Of a stretch of 64,000 bases of DNA, positions 19,370-27,221 are shown in pieces. The translations under genes were made by a program, and so were the position numbers. Position 1 is the stretch's first letter, and each line of letters opens with the position of its first letter. This DNA comes from Mycobacterium colombiense (GTDB lineage Bacteria > Actinomycetota > Actinomycetes > Mycobacteriales > Mycobacteriaceae). Below the pieces are notes generated by a model that was not told where the DNA came from, did not search any database, and saw nothing but the letters and a program-made list of their open reading frames with translations. The DNA lies in assembly GCF_003284935.1 (NCBI RefSeq), contig NZ_QMEV01000010.1, forward strand, positions 1 through 64,000. Direction: 5' to 3'.

Positions 19370-19690
19370 TCAGAGCTGGAACTCAGGTAGCTCGACCGTC
19401 AAGCCATCCCATGCCTCGGAGGCGGCCATCTGGCAGGACAGCCTCGACGTCCGCTGACGCTCGGGGTTCATCGCGAGCATCTCCTCTTCGTTGGCGCCGC
19501 AGAGTCCCACCGTGTCCGACCACTCGGGAGCGACGATCACGTGGCACGTTCCGCATGCGGCTTCCCCTCCACAATCGCCGTCGATGCCGGGCACCGCGTT
19601 GTTGACCGCAATCTGCATCAAGGACTGCCCTTCGGCCAAGGGGGCTTCGTACTTCTCGCCGTCATGAGAGACGAAGGTGACGACTGCCAT
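19370..19690 (-). CDS. [2Fe-2S] ferredoxin of the P450 system
   Basis: 106-aa adrenodoxin/putidaredoxin-like ferredoxin. Iron-sulfur ligands appear in DCGGEAACGTCH (three cysteines, about residues 40-49) and in RLSCQM (about residue 87). It is the first gene of the operon; GAGG of a ribosome site precedes the ATG at 19690. It is the electron carrier between the reductase at 16755 and the CYP153 at 17951. Confidence 0.94.
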   Translation of the reverse strand: MAVVTFVSHDGEKYEAPLAEGQSLMQIAVNNAVPGIDGDCGGEAACGTCHVIVAPEWSDTVGLCGANEEEMLAMNPERQRTSRLSCQMAASEAWDGLTVELPEFQL

Positions 19691-19805
19691 GACTAACTCT
19701 CCTCAATCTGGAACTTCATCTTTTTAGTGTTGTCGCGCGTGACCAGCGTCGCTAGGCTCGCAGGAGTCAAAGAGTTGTGTTTTTAGCTCACGCGCAGGGA
19801 GGCAC
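19691..19805. promoter_or_regulatory. Divergent ferredoxin/AraC promoter region with spaced inverted repeat
   Basis: Contains 8-bp arms GCGCGTGA (19735-19742) and TCACGCGC (19788-19795), exact reverse complements 53 bp apart, about five helical turns. TTTTTAG also occurs twice (19721-19727, 19780-19786). This is a plausible AraC-family operator for both divergent genes; it has not been tested. Confidence 0.4.
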
Positions 19806-20810
19806 GTGAAACTCGACGACTCGGGTATGCCAGCGCTGGCTTTCCTGCAGATGCTGGACAGTGAGGCGCTGGGGCATGACGCCAGCATTGCGCTGCGCAG
19901 CATCATGGTTCGCGAGCACGTCACCGAGTCGATGTTGGTGGGCCGCGACGCGCAGGTCCCCTTACGGTGGTTCAAGGAGATATATTCCGATTTCGATTGT
20001 GATCAGGGAACCCGTCTGGGTTTCGCGTTCGCTGAACACGCCAAACTGACGTCCTTTGGGGCACTCAGTGTTCCCTTGGTCAGCGCGGGCTCGGTAGCCG
20101 AGGTTGTCGAGTTGCTTGCTTATCTGCCGGTGATCACCACAGCCCTCAGCCCGACGTTCCATTCGACGGAACGCGGCCTCACGATCGGGCTCACCGGTCG
20201 CACCGGTGACGCGGGCCTGAACTGCCTGGCCGTCACCTACGGTGGGCTGGCGCTGTTGCGTCTGCTCGACATGCTCGCGGGTGCCGTACCGAATATTGAA
20301 CTGCATCTGAGTCATTCAGCACCGGAGTCGTGGGTTCTTCATGACGAAGTGTTGGCGGGTCGGATCTTCTTCGACGCCCCCAGCTCGTTCGTCCACGTTC
20401 CCGCGGCTTCGCTCGAGGAGGTCTGTCGATTCTCCGATCCTGTGGCGTACCGGATTGCCGTCACCGATTTGCAGCGAACTCTCGATCAACGACGTGACAC
20501 GTCGGTCTCCGAAAAAGTAAGGGACCTGCTCGAGAAAGATCCCGGAAAAACGAACATCAGCCGGACGGCGGGCGAGCTCTCGATATCCCCGAGCACGTTG
20601 AAGCGGCGCCTCAGCGAAGAGGGGACCACCTTTCGAGAATTACGTCAGTCGTTCTTGCAGGAGCGAGCAATTCTGCGACTTCTCGACAGATCGGTGTCTG
20701 TAAGCGAGATCGCGGCAGAACTCGGGTACGCGGACCTCACGAACTTCACACATGCCTTCAAACGGTGGACCGGTCGGTCACCGCGCCACTTCAGAAAAAC
20801 GCGCGACTGA
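19806..20810 (+). CDS. AraC-family regulator of the CYP153 operon
   Basis: 334-aa activator with an arabinose-binding-type N-terminal domain (about residues 20-200) and a C-terminal double HTH (about 235-330: INISRTAGELSISPSTLKRRL and VSEIAAELGYADLTNFTHAFKRW, each cited only in part of the domain). The architecture is that of alkane/aromatic regulators of the OruR/AlkR group. GTG 19806 follows AGGGAGG. Divergence from the ferredoxin-CYP153-reductase operon suggests it activates that operon in response to substrate. Confidence 0.9.
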   Translation: MKLDDSGMPALAFLQMLDSEALGHDASIALRSIMVREHVTESMLVGRDAQVPLRWFKEIYSDFDCDQGTRLGFAFAEHAKLTSFGALSVPLVSAGSVAEVVELLAYLPVITTALSPTFHSTERGLTIGLTGRTGDAGLNCLAVTYGGLALLRLLDMLAGAVPNIELHLSHSAPESWVLHDEVLAGRIFFDAPSSFVHVPAASLEEVCRFSDPVAYRIAVTDLQRTLDQRRDTSVSEKVRDLLEKDPGKTNISRTAGELSISPSTLKRRLSEEGTTFRELRQSFLQERAILRLLDRSVSVSEIAAELGYADLTNFTHAFKRWTGRSPRHFRKTRD

Positions 20811-21091
20811 GCGCGCAAGGTTCCGCCCGGGCGCGTGCCGGCGTCCACCGGAACCAGCGGGCTTCGCGATCGGCCTCATCTGTCACCTGGACATCGTCGA
20901 GAAACGACACGATCGGCGCGGGTTTCGGTCATCGCAGCACCCTCTTGGGAAGAGGCGCAACGACATCCAGAGAATCCATACCGCGCTGGCGGCGGGTGCG
21001 GGCGGGGGGTGACGCGGACCCCCTAGTCACGCTATGCTAACCGTCGTTCACGTCGGGACCGGCGTTGAACGCGTGGTCGGAAGGAGTCCGG
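20811..21091. other. Intergenic region between blocks A and B
   Basis: 281 bp without a convincing gene. It separates the AraC gene from the thiolase-like operon and should hold the operon promoter; the end contains AAGGAGT (ribosome site, about 21079-21085). No clear inverted repeat was found. Confidence 0.4.
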
Positions 21092-22258
21092 ATGCCACAC
21101 GACCAGCCGGCCATCATCGGTGCCGCCGAACTCGCTCCAGGAAGAAACGTTCCGTACACCTCCACTGAATTGCATGTGCGCGCCGCGGTCGCGGCTCTCG
21201 CCGACGCAGGGGTGGTCCCAGACGAGGTCGACGGTCTCGTGTGCGCCGGGCCGATGACGAACGAGGGTTCGATCTTCCTGTCCGAGGACCTCATGGACTA
21301 TCTCGGGCTGCACAACCTGAAACTTCAGATGACCTGTCAGCTTGGCGGCGGGACCCATCTGGCCATGACGCGCATGGCGAGTAACGTCATCGCCCGGGGC
21401 GAGGCCGAGACGGTGCTGGTCGTGTCGGCGGGCAAGTTTCCACCGATCCGCGATGGCGGGCGCGAACTGATGGCGCTGGTGTGTGACCACGCGTTCGAGA
21501 TGCCCTACGGACCGTCCGTGCCGGCGCTGTACGGTTTGATCGCGCAGGCCTGGATGCACGAGACGGGACAGGGCAAGGCGGACATCGCCGAGGTCACCGC
21601 GTCGCAGGACCGGTGGGCCGCGCTGAATCCCGCGGCGATCGCGCACCGCTCACAACGCCTGACTGTGGAGGACGTGCTGGCGTCCCGCCCGATCGCCGGG
21701 CCGTTCCACTTCTACCACTGCTCGATTCCCTGCGAGGGCGGTGGCGCGCTCGTGCTGGGCTCGGCCCGCCGGGCTCGCGCGGGCAAGCACCGGCCGGTCC
21801 ACCTGCTCGGCTTCGGAGAGGGTCACACCCACGGTTTTCTGACCTCGCTGGCCCGGCCGGGTCGTACCGGGGCCGCCCGTTCTGGTCCGATGGCCTTCGA
21901 GCGCTCCGGACGGGCGCCGGCCGACATCGACATCGCCTTGCTCTACGACGCCTTCGCCTCCAACCCGGCGATGATCCTTGAGGAGGCGGGTTTCGTGAAG
22001 CCCGGCGGGGCAGGCGATTTCTACCGTGACGGCTGCGCCGATCCGGGCGGCGACCTGCCGGTGAACACCGACGGCGGCCTAATCCGGTTCGGGCACACCG
22101 GGACCTCCTCTGGCATTTCGCAGATCCTTGAGGGTTACTGGCAGTTGTCCGGTCGCGCCGAGGGCCGTCAGGTGCCCGGGGCGGATACCGCGTTCGTGCA
22201 CAGCTACGGCTCGATGCTGTGCAGTCACGTCAGCATGGTGATGGAGGGAGCGTCATGA
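21092..22258 (+). CDS. Thiolase-like (SCP-x/Ltp type) protein
   Basis: 388-aa thiolase-fold enzyme. A candidate N-terminal Cys occurs in MTCQLGGG (about residue 87), CEGGGALVLG is the domain junction, and the C-terminal GGLIRFGHTGTSSG stands where thiolases have GHPxG. Length and motifs match the SCP-x/Ltp2 group. It overlaps the DUF35 gene (ATGA); thiolase-like/DUF35 pairs include steroid side-chain aldolases, so the reaction could be thiolysis or retro-aldol cleavage. ATG 21092 is chosen over 21065 because of the AGGAG site. Confidence 0.85.
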   Translation: MPHDQPAIIGAAELAPGRNVPYTSTELHVRAAVAALADAGVVPDEVDGLVCAGPMTNEGSIFLSEDLMDYLGLHNLKLQMTCQLGGGTHLAMTRMASNVIARGEAETVLVVSAGKFPPIRDGGRELMALVCDHAFEMPYGPSVPALYGLIAQAWMHETGQGKADIAEVTASQDRWAALNPAAIAHRSQRLTVEDVLASRPIAGPFHFYHCSIPCEGGGALVLGSARRARAGKHRPVHLLGFGEGHTHGFLTSLARPGRTGAARSGPMAFERSGRAPADIDIALLYDAFASNPAMILEEAGFVKPGGAGDFYRDGCADPGGDLPVNTDGGLIRFGHTGTSSGISQILEGYWQLSGRAEGRQVPGADTAFVHSYGSMLCSHVSMVMEGAS

Positions 22259-22692
22259 CCGCAGCTTCGAGTTCTCTCGACGGTCTACACGATCCTGAGG
22301 CGCTGCCGCCGCTGACCGATGTCAACCGTCCCTACTTCGCAGCAGCGGCCCGCGGTGTACTCGTCTTCCAGCGGTGCGCGAACGACCACCCTTTCCTCTA
22401 CCCGCGGCTGGTGTGTCCCGTCTGCCATGACGGTGAGTTGGCCTGGGAGACCGCGGCGGGTACTGGTGAGATCGTCAGTTTCGCGCCGGTGTACCGCCCC
22501 CCGTGGGACTCGTTCCCGCGCAGCGAGCCGTACGTCGTCGTGCTCGTTCGTCTGGACGAGGGGCCGCAGTTGTTGGCCAGTCTCGAGGGCGTGGCCCCAG
22601 ATGAAGTTGCGATCGGGACGAGAGTGCGCGCAGTGTTCGAGCGGGTGAACGAGGACCTTGGGCTGGTCCGATTCAGGCTGGCGGCGTCGTGA
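22255..22692 (+). CDS. DUF35 OB-fold/zinc-ribbon protein
   Basis: 145-aa protein with an N-terminal rubredoxin-like zinc ribbon (CANDHPFLYPRLVCPVC, about residues 38-54; the first pair is C-x3-H rather than CxxC) and a C-terminal OB-fold (TGEIVSFAPVYRPPW onward). DUF35 proteins bind acyl-CoA and act with thiolase-like partners. It is coupled to the preceding thiolase-like gene by ATGA and to the next gene by GTGA. Confidence 0.85.
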   Translation: MTAASSSLDGLHDPEALPPLTDVNRPYFAAAARGVLVFQRCANDHPFLYPRLVCPVCHDGELAWETAAGTGEIVSFAPVYRPPWDSFPRSEPYVVVLVRLDEGPQLLASLEGVAPDEVAIGTRVRAVFERVNEDLGLVRFRLAAS

Positions 22693-23732
22693 CCACGTAC
22701 GGGGTCTCGGTGCTCGGCGCGGACTTGGCCACCCTTGTCGAGACCGCCGAGGCTACCGACCTCGCCGGCTTCGACGCCGCCTGGGCCTCGGAGTTCTACT
22801 CGCGCTCCGGCTCGATCTCGATGGCCGCGATGGCCGCGCGCACAAAGCGCTGCCGCATCGGGTCGTCGATCCTGTATGGCGTCGGGCGCAGCCCGCTCGT
22901 GCTCGCCACCGAGGCGCGTGACCTCGACGAGCTTTCAGGCGGGCGCGTCGTACTCGGGCTCGGCAACGGCACACGCCGCATGATGAGCGACTGGCACGGC
23001 GTGGAGGACACCTCCGCTCCCGCTCTGCGCATGGAGGAGCTGGTCCCGCTCGTGCGTCGGATCTGGAACCTGCACGAGGGCCCCGTGCGCCATGAGGGGC
23101 GCTTCTACCGGATGAATCTCGTCCCAACCGGCGACGTCGCGCCGCCGAAGCGAGCGATCCCGATCATCACCGCGGGCGTGCGTCCGCGGATGTGCGAGGT
23201 GGCAGGGCGCGTAGCCGACGGGTTGGCTGGTCATCCGCTGTTCACCACGACCTACGTCGAGGAGGTCGCCCGCCCAGCCGTCGTGCGCGGTGCGGAGCGG
23301 GCCGGACGCGATCCCGCCGACATTGAGATCGTCTCGATGGTCATCTGCGCGGTGCACGACGACCCACAGATCGCACGTCGTGAGGCCGCGCAGCAGATCG
23401 CGTTCTACTCCTCGGTGAAGACCTACGAGCACGTGCTCGACGTCAGCGGTTTCGCCAGGCAGGGAGCGGCCATCCGCGACGCGTTCGCACGGCGTGACCT
23501 GCCGGCCATGTTCGCCGCGGTCACCGACGACATGATCGACGCGATGGCGGTGGCCGGCACCGCCGCCGAGGTCCGAGAAGGGCTGCGCCGCTACGAGGGC
23601 GTGCTGGACCACATCGTTCTCTACTCACCCTCGATTGGTCTCGCGCCCGAGCGCATCGCCGAGAACCTCGGCAGCCTCATTCGCGATTGTGCGCCGGCCT
23701 TCGCCGGCGGGAAAGGTGACCAGAGTGGCTGA
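22689..23732 (+). CDS. LLM-class (luciferase-like) flavin/F420 oxidoreductase
   Basis: 347-aa TIM-barrel enzyme of the luciferase-like family. Recognisable parts are AWASEFYSRSGSISMAAMA, RIGSSILYGVGRSP and GRVVLGLGNGTRRM, in the family order. Mycobacterial members frequently use F420, but FMN is possible. Position in a beta-oxidation-like operon suggests reduction or dehydrogenation of an acyl-CoA or ketone; substrate unknown. GTG 22689 overlaps the DUF35 stop. Confidence 0.85.
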   Translation: MTTYGVSVLGADLATLVETAEATDLAGFDAAWASEFYSRSGSISMAAMAARTKRCRIGSSILYGVGRSPLVLATEARDLDELSGGRVVLGLGNGTRRMMSDWHGVEDTSAPALRMEELVPLVRRIWNLHEGPVRHEGRFYRMNLVPTGDVAPPKRAIPIITAGVRPRMCEVAGRVADGLAGHPLFTTTYVEEVARPAVVRGAERAGRDPADIEIVSMVICAVHDDPQIARREAAQQIAFYSSVKTYEHVLDVSGFARQGAAIRDAFARRDLPAMFAAVTDDMIDAMAVAGTAAEVREGLRRYEGVLDHIVLYSPSIGLAPERIAENLGSLIRDCAPAFAGGKGDQSG

Positions 23733-24183
23733 CGCATCGCTCATCGGGACGCAACTCGGGAGGACCACGTTTCCCGTCGACCGGTCCAAAGTGCGCGAGT
23801 TCGCACTTTCGCTCGGCGACCGCGACCCGATCTACCAGGACGTCGCGGCCGCCCGCGCCGCCGGCTTCGGCGCGATCCCCGCTCCTCCGACCTTCGTCGT
23901 CTCCTCGGCTCACTGGCGCGCCGACGACGACATGTTCGGCGCCCTCGGGCTCGACCTGCGACGCGTACTGCACGGTGAGTGCGGCTGGGAGTATTTCGCG
24001 CCGGTGTTCGTCGGCGACGAGCTCACCGAGACTCGTCGGGTGTCGAACGTGACCAGCCGCGAGGGGAAGCGCGGCGGCATCATGACAATCGTGACGATCG
24101 AGACCGACTTCACCAACCAGCGCGACGAACTCGTCGTGCGCCAGACCGACGTCTTGATCGAAACCGGAGGCTCCACCCAATGA
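23725..24183 (+). CDS. MaoC-type hot-dog protein 1 (FAS1-like dehydratase domain)
   Basis: 152-aa hot-dog domain of the N-terminal MaoC/FAS1 dehydratase type (LGDRDPIYQDVAAARAAGFG, PAPPTFVVS). This subunit type normally pairs with a catalytic MaoC subunit as a heterodimeric enoyl-CoA hydratase, as with HadA/HadB or ChsH2/ChsH1. GTG 23725 overlaps the LLM gene and is supported by AAAGG upstream. The next gene overlaps by ATGA and encodes the likely partner. Confidence 0.83.
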   Translation: MADASLIGTQLGRTTFPVDRSKVREFALSLGDRDPIYQDVAAARAAGFGAIPAPPTFVVSSAHWRADDDMFGALGLDLRRVLHGECGWEYFAPVFVGDELTETRRVSNVTSREGKRGGIMTIVTIETDFTNQRDELVVRQTDVLIETGGSTQ

Positions 24184-24605
24184 CGACATCCCCCGCGCCG
24201 GTGGCGTTGGCCATCGGCGACGAGATGCCGACCTCACAGTTCGGCCCGCTGACGCGCTCGCACATCGTTCGCTACGCCGGCTCCGGCGGCGACTTCAACC
24301 CGATCCACCACGACGAAGAGTTCGCCCGCGCGGCCGGCATGCCCGGTGTGTTCGGCATGGGACTGCTGCACGGCGGTGTGCTCGCGCAGCGGCTGACCGC
24401 CTGGGTGGGGCTGGCCAACATCCGCTCGTTCCGCATCCGGTTCACCGGTCAGGTATGGCCCGGTGACCTGCTCAGCTTCGGCGGCAGGGTCACCGGCGTG
24501 CGCGAGGCCGGAGGGCAGCAGGTGGCAGACCTCGAACTCGTGGTCACGCGCCAGACCGGCGAACCCGCGATAAAGGGGAGCGCCGTCGTGCAGGTGACCC
24601 GGTGA
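24180..24605 (+). CDS. MaoC-type enoyl-CoA hydratase 2, catalytic subunit
   Basis: 141-aa hot-dog protein with the hydratase-2 motif GGDFNPIHHDEEFA (about residues 37-50), containing the catalytic Asp and His, and GMGLLHGGVLAQ. It adds water to a trans-2-enoyl-CoA, probably as a heterodimer with the product of 23725. It overlaps its neighbours on both sides (ATGA, GTGA). Confidence 0.87.
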   Translation: MTTSPAPVALAIGDEMPTSQFGPLTRSHIVRYAGSGGDFNPIHHDEEFARAAGMPGVFGMGLLHGGVLAQRLTAWVGLANIRSFRIRFTGQVWPGDLLSFGGRVTGVREAGGQQVADLELVVTRQTGEPAIKGSAVVQVTR

Positions 24606-25129
24606 GCGCGCCAACGAGCGACGTCACCGGCCTCGGGATGACGTTCGGGACCTTCGACGAAGGCCGGGCGTGGGTCGGTCATCGCTCCGAACCGCGGCAT
24701 GCGTGGTTCCCGATCGACCGCTCGATGGTGTTGTACTACTGCTCGCTCGTCGAGGACGCGAACCCCCGTTACTGGGAGGGTGAGGACTGCCCGCCCGGGC
24801 TGCTGATGAGCCTCGGCTTCGCGCCGCAGTGGGTGCCCGGGTACCTAGCGCGTGCCGACATGATGTTCGCGCTCAGCGTCCCGTTGCCGGGCCACCACAT
24901 CATCAACGCCTCGACGACGACGGAGTTCGAACGCCGGCCCCGGGTAGGCGATCACGTGTCGATCGTGGAGGAGATCGCCTCGATCTCCGAGCCCAAGACG
25001 ACGCGGGTGGGCACCGGTGTGTTCATCACCACGGTGAGCACCTTCTCCGACCAGCACGGTGAGGTCATCGGCCGCAACACCAACGTGCTCTTCCGATACG
25101 ACACCGCCGATAGTGAAGGCGCATCATGA
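24602..25129 (+). CDS. MaoC-like hot-dog protein 3
   Basis: 175-aa protein of the FAS1-like dehydratase type (VLYYCSLVEDANPRYWEG, PPGLLMSLGFAPQW). It lacks the D-x-N-P-x-H hydratase motif, so it is more likely the non-catalytic half of a second heterodimer with the product at 25126. GTG 24602 overlaps the previous stop. Confidence 0.78.
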   Translation: MSAPTSDVTGLGMTFGTFDEGRAWVGHRSEPRHAWFPIDRSMVLYYCSLVEDANPRYWEGEDCPPGLLMSLGFAPQWVPGYLARADMMFALSVPLPGHHIINASTTTEFERRPRVGDHVSIVEEIASISEPKTTRVGTGVFITTVSTFSDQHGEVIGRNTNVLFRYDTADSEGAS

Positions 25130-25596
25130 ACGACTCCACCGAGCGCAGCATGGTCCGCGTCCCCGTGCGGTTCGAGGACATCGCCGTCGGCGACACCCTG
25201 ACGCCCGTCTCGATCGAGATCAGCTACAAGCGCATCTGCATGAACGCGGCTTCGACATGGGACTGGTTCCCCGGTCACCACGACCCCGACTACGCGCGCA
25301 GCCAGGGCCAGCGCACGATCTACCTGTCAACCCTCTTCTTCCATGGCTTCATCGACCGCGGCCTCAACGAATGGGCCGGACCCGACGCGCTCATCCGGCG
25401 CCGCAGAATCTCAATGATCCGGTCGATCTATCCGGGCCAGACCGCAACCCTGAGCGGCAAGGTCGTGGCCAAACGCGACGATGGCGGACGGCGCCTCGTC
25501 GACCTCGAGTTGCTCGTCTCGAGCGAAGATGGTCCGTGCGTGCCGAGTGAAGCCACCGTTGAGCTGGCCGACCCGTTTGTCGAGGTGCCGGGGTGA
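25126..25596 (+). CDS. MaoC-like hot-dog protein 4
   Basis: 156-aa hot-dog domain protein. The position of the hydratase motif reads WDWFPGHHDPDYARSQG, which keeps a His and Asp but not the canonical D-x-N-P-x-H order, so activity is uncertain. Coupled to the preceding gene by ATGA; probable partner of the 24602 product. Confidence 0.78.
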   Translation: MNDSTERSMVRVPVRFEDIAVGDTLTPVSIEISYKRICMNAASTWDWFPGHHDPDYARSQGQRTIYLSTLFFHGFIDRGLNEWAGPDALIRRRRISMIRSIYPGQTATLSGKVVAKRDDGGRRLVDLELLVSSEDGPCVPSEATVELADPFVEVPG

Positions 25597-25639
25597 GCTG
25601 CCACTCACATGCGAGGCGACGGTGAGGGACGGAGGCTCG

Positions 25640-26407
25640 GTGGCCGAGCAACCGGTTCGCTACGAGGTCGTCGACAGCGTGGCCTGGCTGACGATCAACC
25701 GGCCCGAGGCGCGCAACGCGCTGAACAACGCTGTGCGCACGGGGCTTTTCGACGCGGTACGCCGCTTCAATGACGACGACGCGGCGAAGGTGCTCGTCCT
25801 CACCGGCGTGGGCGATAAGGCGTTCTGCGCCGGCGGGGACTTGAAGGAGATGGCGCAGAACGCGCTCAAGGTGCCCCCGAAGGACTTCGCTCCGCAGTTC
25901 GGCCGCAACATCGATGTCGCGAAGCCGACGATCGCGGCCGTCAACGGTGTCGCGTTCGCCGGGGGCTTCCTGCTCGCGCAGCAGTGCGACCTGGTCGTGG
26001 CTGCCGAACACGCGACCTTCGCCGTCAGCGAGGTCAAAGTCGGCCGCGGGTCGCCGTGGGCGGCACCGCTATCGTGGCTGGTGCCCCCACGCGTTGCCAT
26101 GCAGATCCTGCTGACCGGCGACCCGATCACCGCCGAGCGCGCCCACCAGGTCGGCTTAGTCAATGAGGTGGTGCCGGCCGATCAGTTGCGCGAGCGTACC
26201 CAGCAGTTGGCGCTCAGCATCGCCGCGAACGCACCGCTATCGGTGCTTGCGTCCAAGCGCACCGTGTACCTCTCGGCACAGCACCACCTCGCCGCCGCCT
26301 ACGACCTGGCCGACGAGATATGGGAGCCGGTCTATCTGAGCGACGACGCGCAGGAAGGCCCGACGGCGTTCCGCGAGAAGCGCGCACCACAGTGGAAGGG
26401 ACGCTGA
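25640..26407 (+). CDS. Enoyl-CoA hydratase/isomerase (crotonase family)
   Basis: 255-aa crotonase-fold protein. Visible family features are NRPEARNALNNAVRTGLF, the oxyanion-hole loop KAFCAGGDLKEM (about residue 62), and AAVNGVAFAGGFLLAQQCDL (about 100). The classic first Glu is replaced (VAFAGGFLLA), while EVKVGRGSPW follows, so hydratase versus isomerase or hydrolase activity cannot be decided. GTG 25640 has GGAGG 4-5 nt upstream; GTG 25622 is an alternative. Confidence 0.88.
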   Translation: MAEQPVRYEVVDSVAWLTINRPEARNALNNAVRTGLFDAVRRFNDDDAAKVLVLTGVGDKAFCAGGDLKEMAQNALKVPPKDFAPQFGRNIDVAKPTIAAVNGVAFAGGFLLAQQCDLVVAAEHATFAVSEVKVGRGSPWAAPLSWLVPPRVAMQILLTGDPITAERAHQVGLVNEVVPADQLRERTQQLALSIAANAPLSVLASKRTVYLSAQHHLAAAYDLADEIWEPVYLSDDAQEGPTAFREKRAPQWKGR

Positions 26408-26408
26408 C

Positions 26409-27221
26409 ATGGCGGTGACCATGCAGTCGGTAATCGCCGACATCGAAGCCGAAACGGCCGCGTTGCGCGAACTCATCGCACCGCTGCCCGAAGGTCCGCG
26501 CGGCTGGGACGCGCCGACTCCGGCCGTGGGCTGGGCGATCCGCGACCAGATCAGCCATCTGGCGTTCTTCGACGACGTGGCGGTGCGCTCGGCCACCGAC
26601 CCCGACGGTTTCAGCAGCGACTACCTGCCGATGATGGCCGACGGAAGCATCTCACCCGACGTCATCGCTGAGCGCTGCCGTCAAATGCCGGCTGCCGACC
26701 TGCTCGCGTGGTTCGACACGTCGCGTGCAGCCCTCGTTGCGGCGTTCGCGGACATTGCCCCGGCGACCCGCCTGCCGTGGTTCGGGCCGCCGATGAGCGC
26801 GGTCTCGTCGCTGACAGCGCGACTCATGGAGACCTGGGCGCACGGCCAGGACATCGTCGACGCGCTCGGCGCGACCCGCGAGGCCACGGCACGGCTGCGG
26901 CACGTGGCCCACATCGGGGTGGGTGCGCGCGCTTTCAGCTACCTGGCCAACGGTCGGGACCTCCCCGCGGACCCGGTACGCGTCGAGCTGACCGCTCCGG
27001 ACGGCAGCGTCTGGACGTGGGGGCCAGCCGACGCCGCCAACCGCGTGAGCGGGCCGGCGCTGGACTTTTGCCTGTTGGTGACCCAACGCCGCCACCGCGA
27101 CGACACCGCTTTGGTCGCCGACGGACCGCTGGCCGACCAGTGGCTCGCGATCGCCCAGGCCTTCGCGGGGCCCCCTGGCGGCGGGCGCGTGGCGGGCCAG
27201 TTCGCAGGGGGTCAGCGGTGA
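26409..27221 (+). CDS. DinB/mycothiol-dependent isomerase-like protein (TIGR03084 type)
   Basis: 270-aa protein with the maleylpyruvate-isomerase/DinB-like four-helix fold: VGWAIRDQISHLAFFDD (first His, about residue 52), and METWAHGQDIVDALG (His/Asp, about 140-153), the likely metal ligands. Members often use mycothiol or act in catabolic operons; the exact reaction is not known. It starts 2 nt after the crotonase gene and overlaps the AtuA-like gene (GTGA). Confidence 0.8.
   Translation: MAVTMQSVIADIEAETAALRELIAPLPEGPRGWDAPTPAVGWAIRDQISHLAFFDDVAVRSATDPDGFSSDYLPMMADGSISPDVIAERCRQMPAADLLAWFDTSRAALVAAFADIAPATRLPWFGPPMSAVSSLTARLMETWAHGQDIVDALGATREATARLRHVAHIGVGARAFSYLANGRDLPADPVRVELTAPDGSVWTWGPADAANRVSGPALDFCLLVTQRRHRDDTALVADGPLADQWLAIAQAFAGPPGGGRVAGQFAGGQR

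Noticed and set aside
26708..27217. Reading the AtuA-like frame back to 26708
   Set aside because: This part overlaps the DinB-like gene in another frame and is Arg-rich noise; the real start is GTG 27218 overlapping the previous stop.
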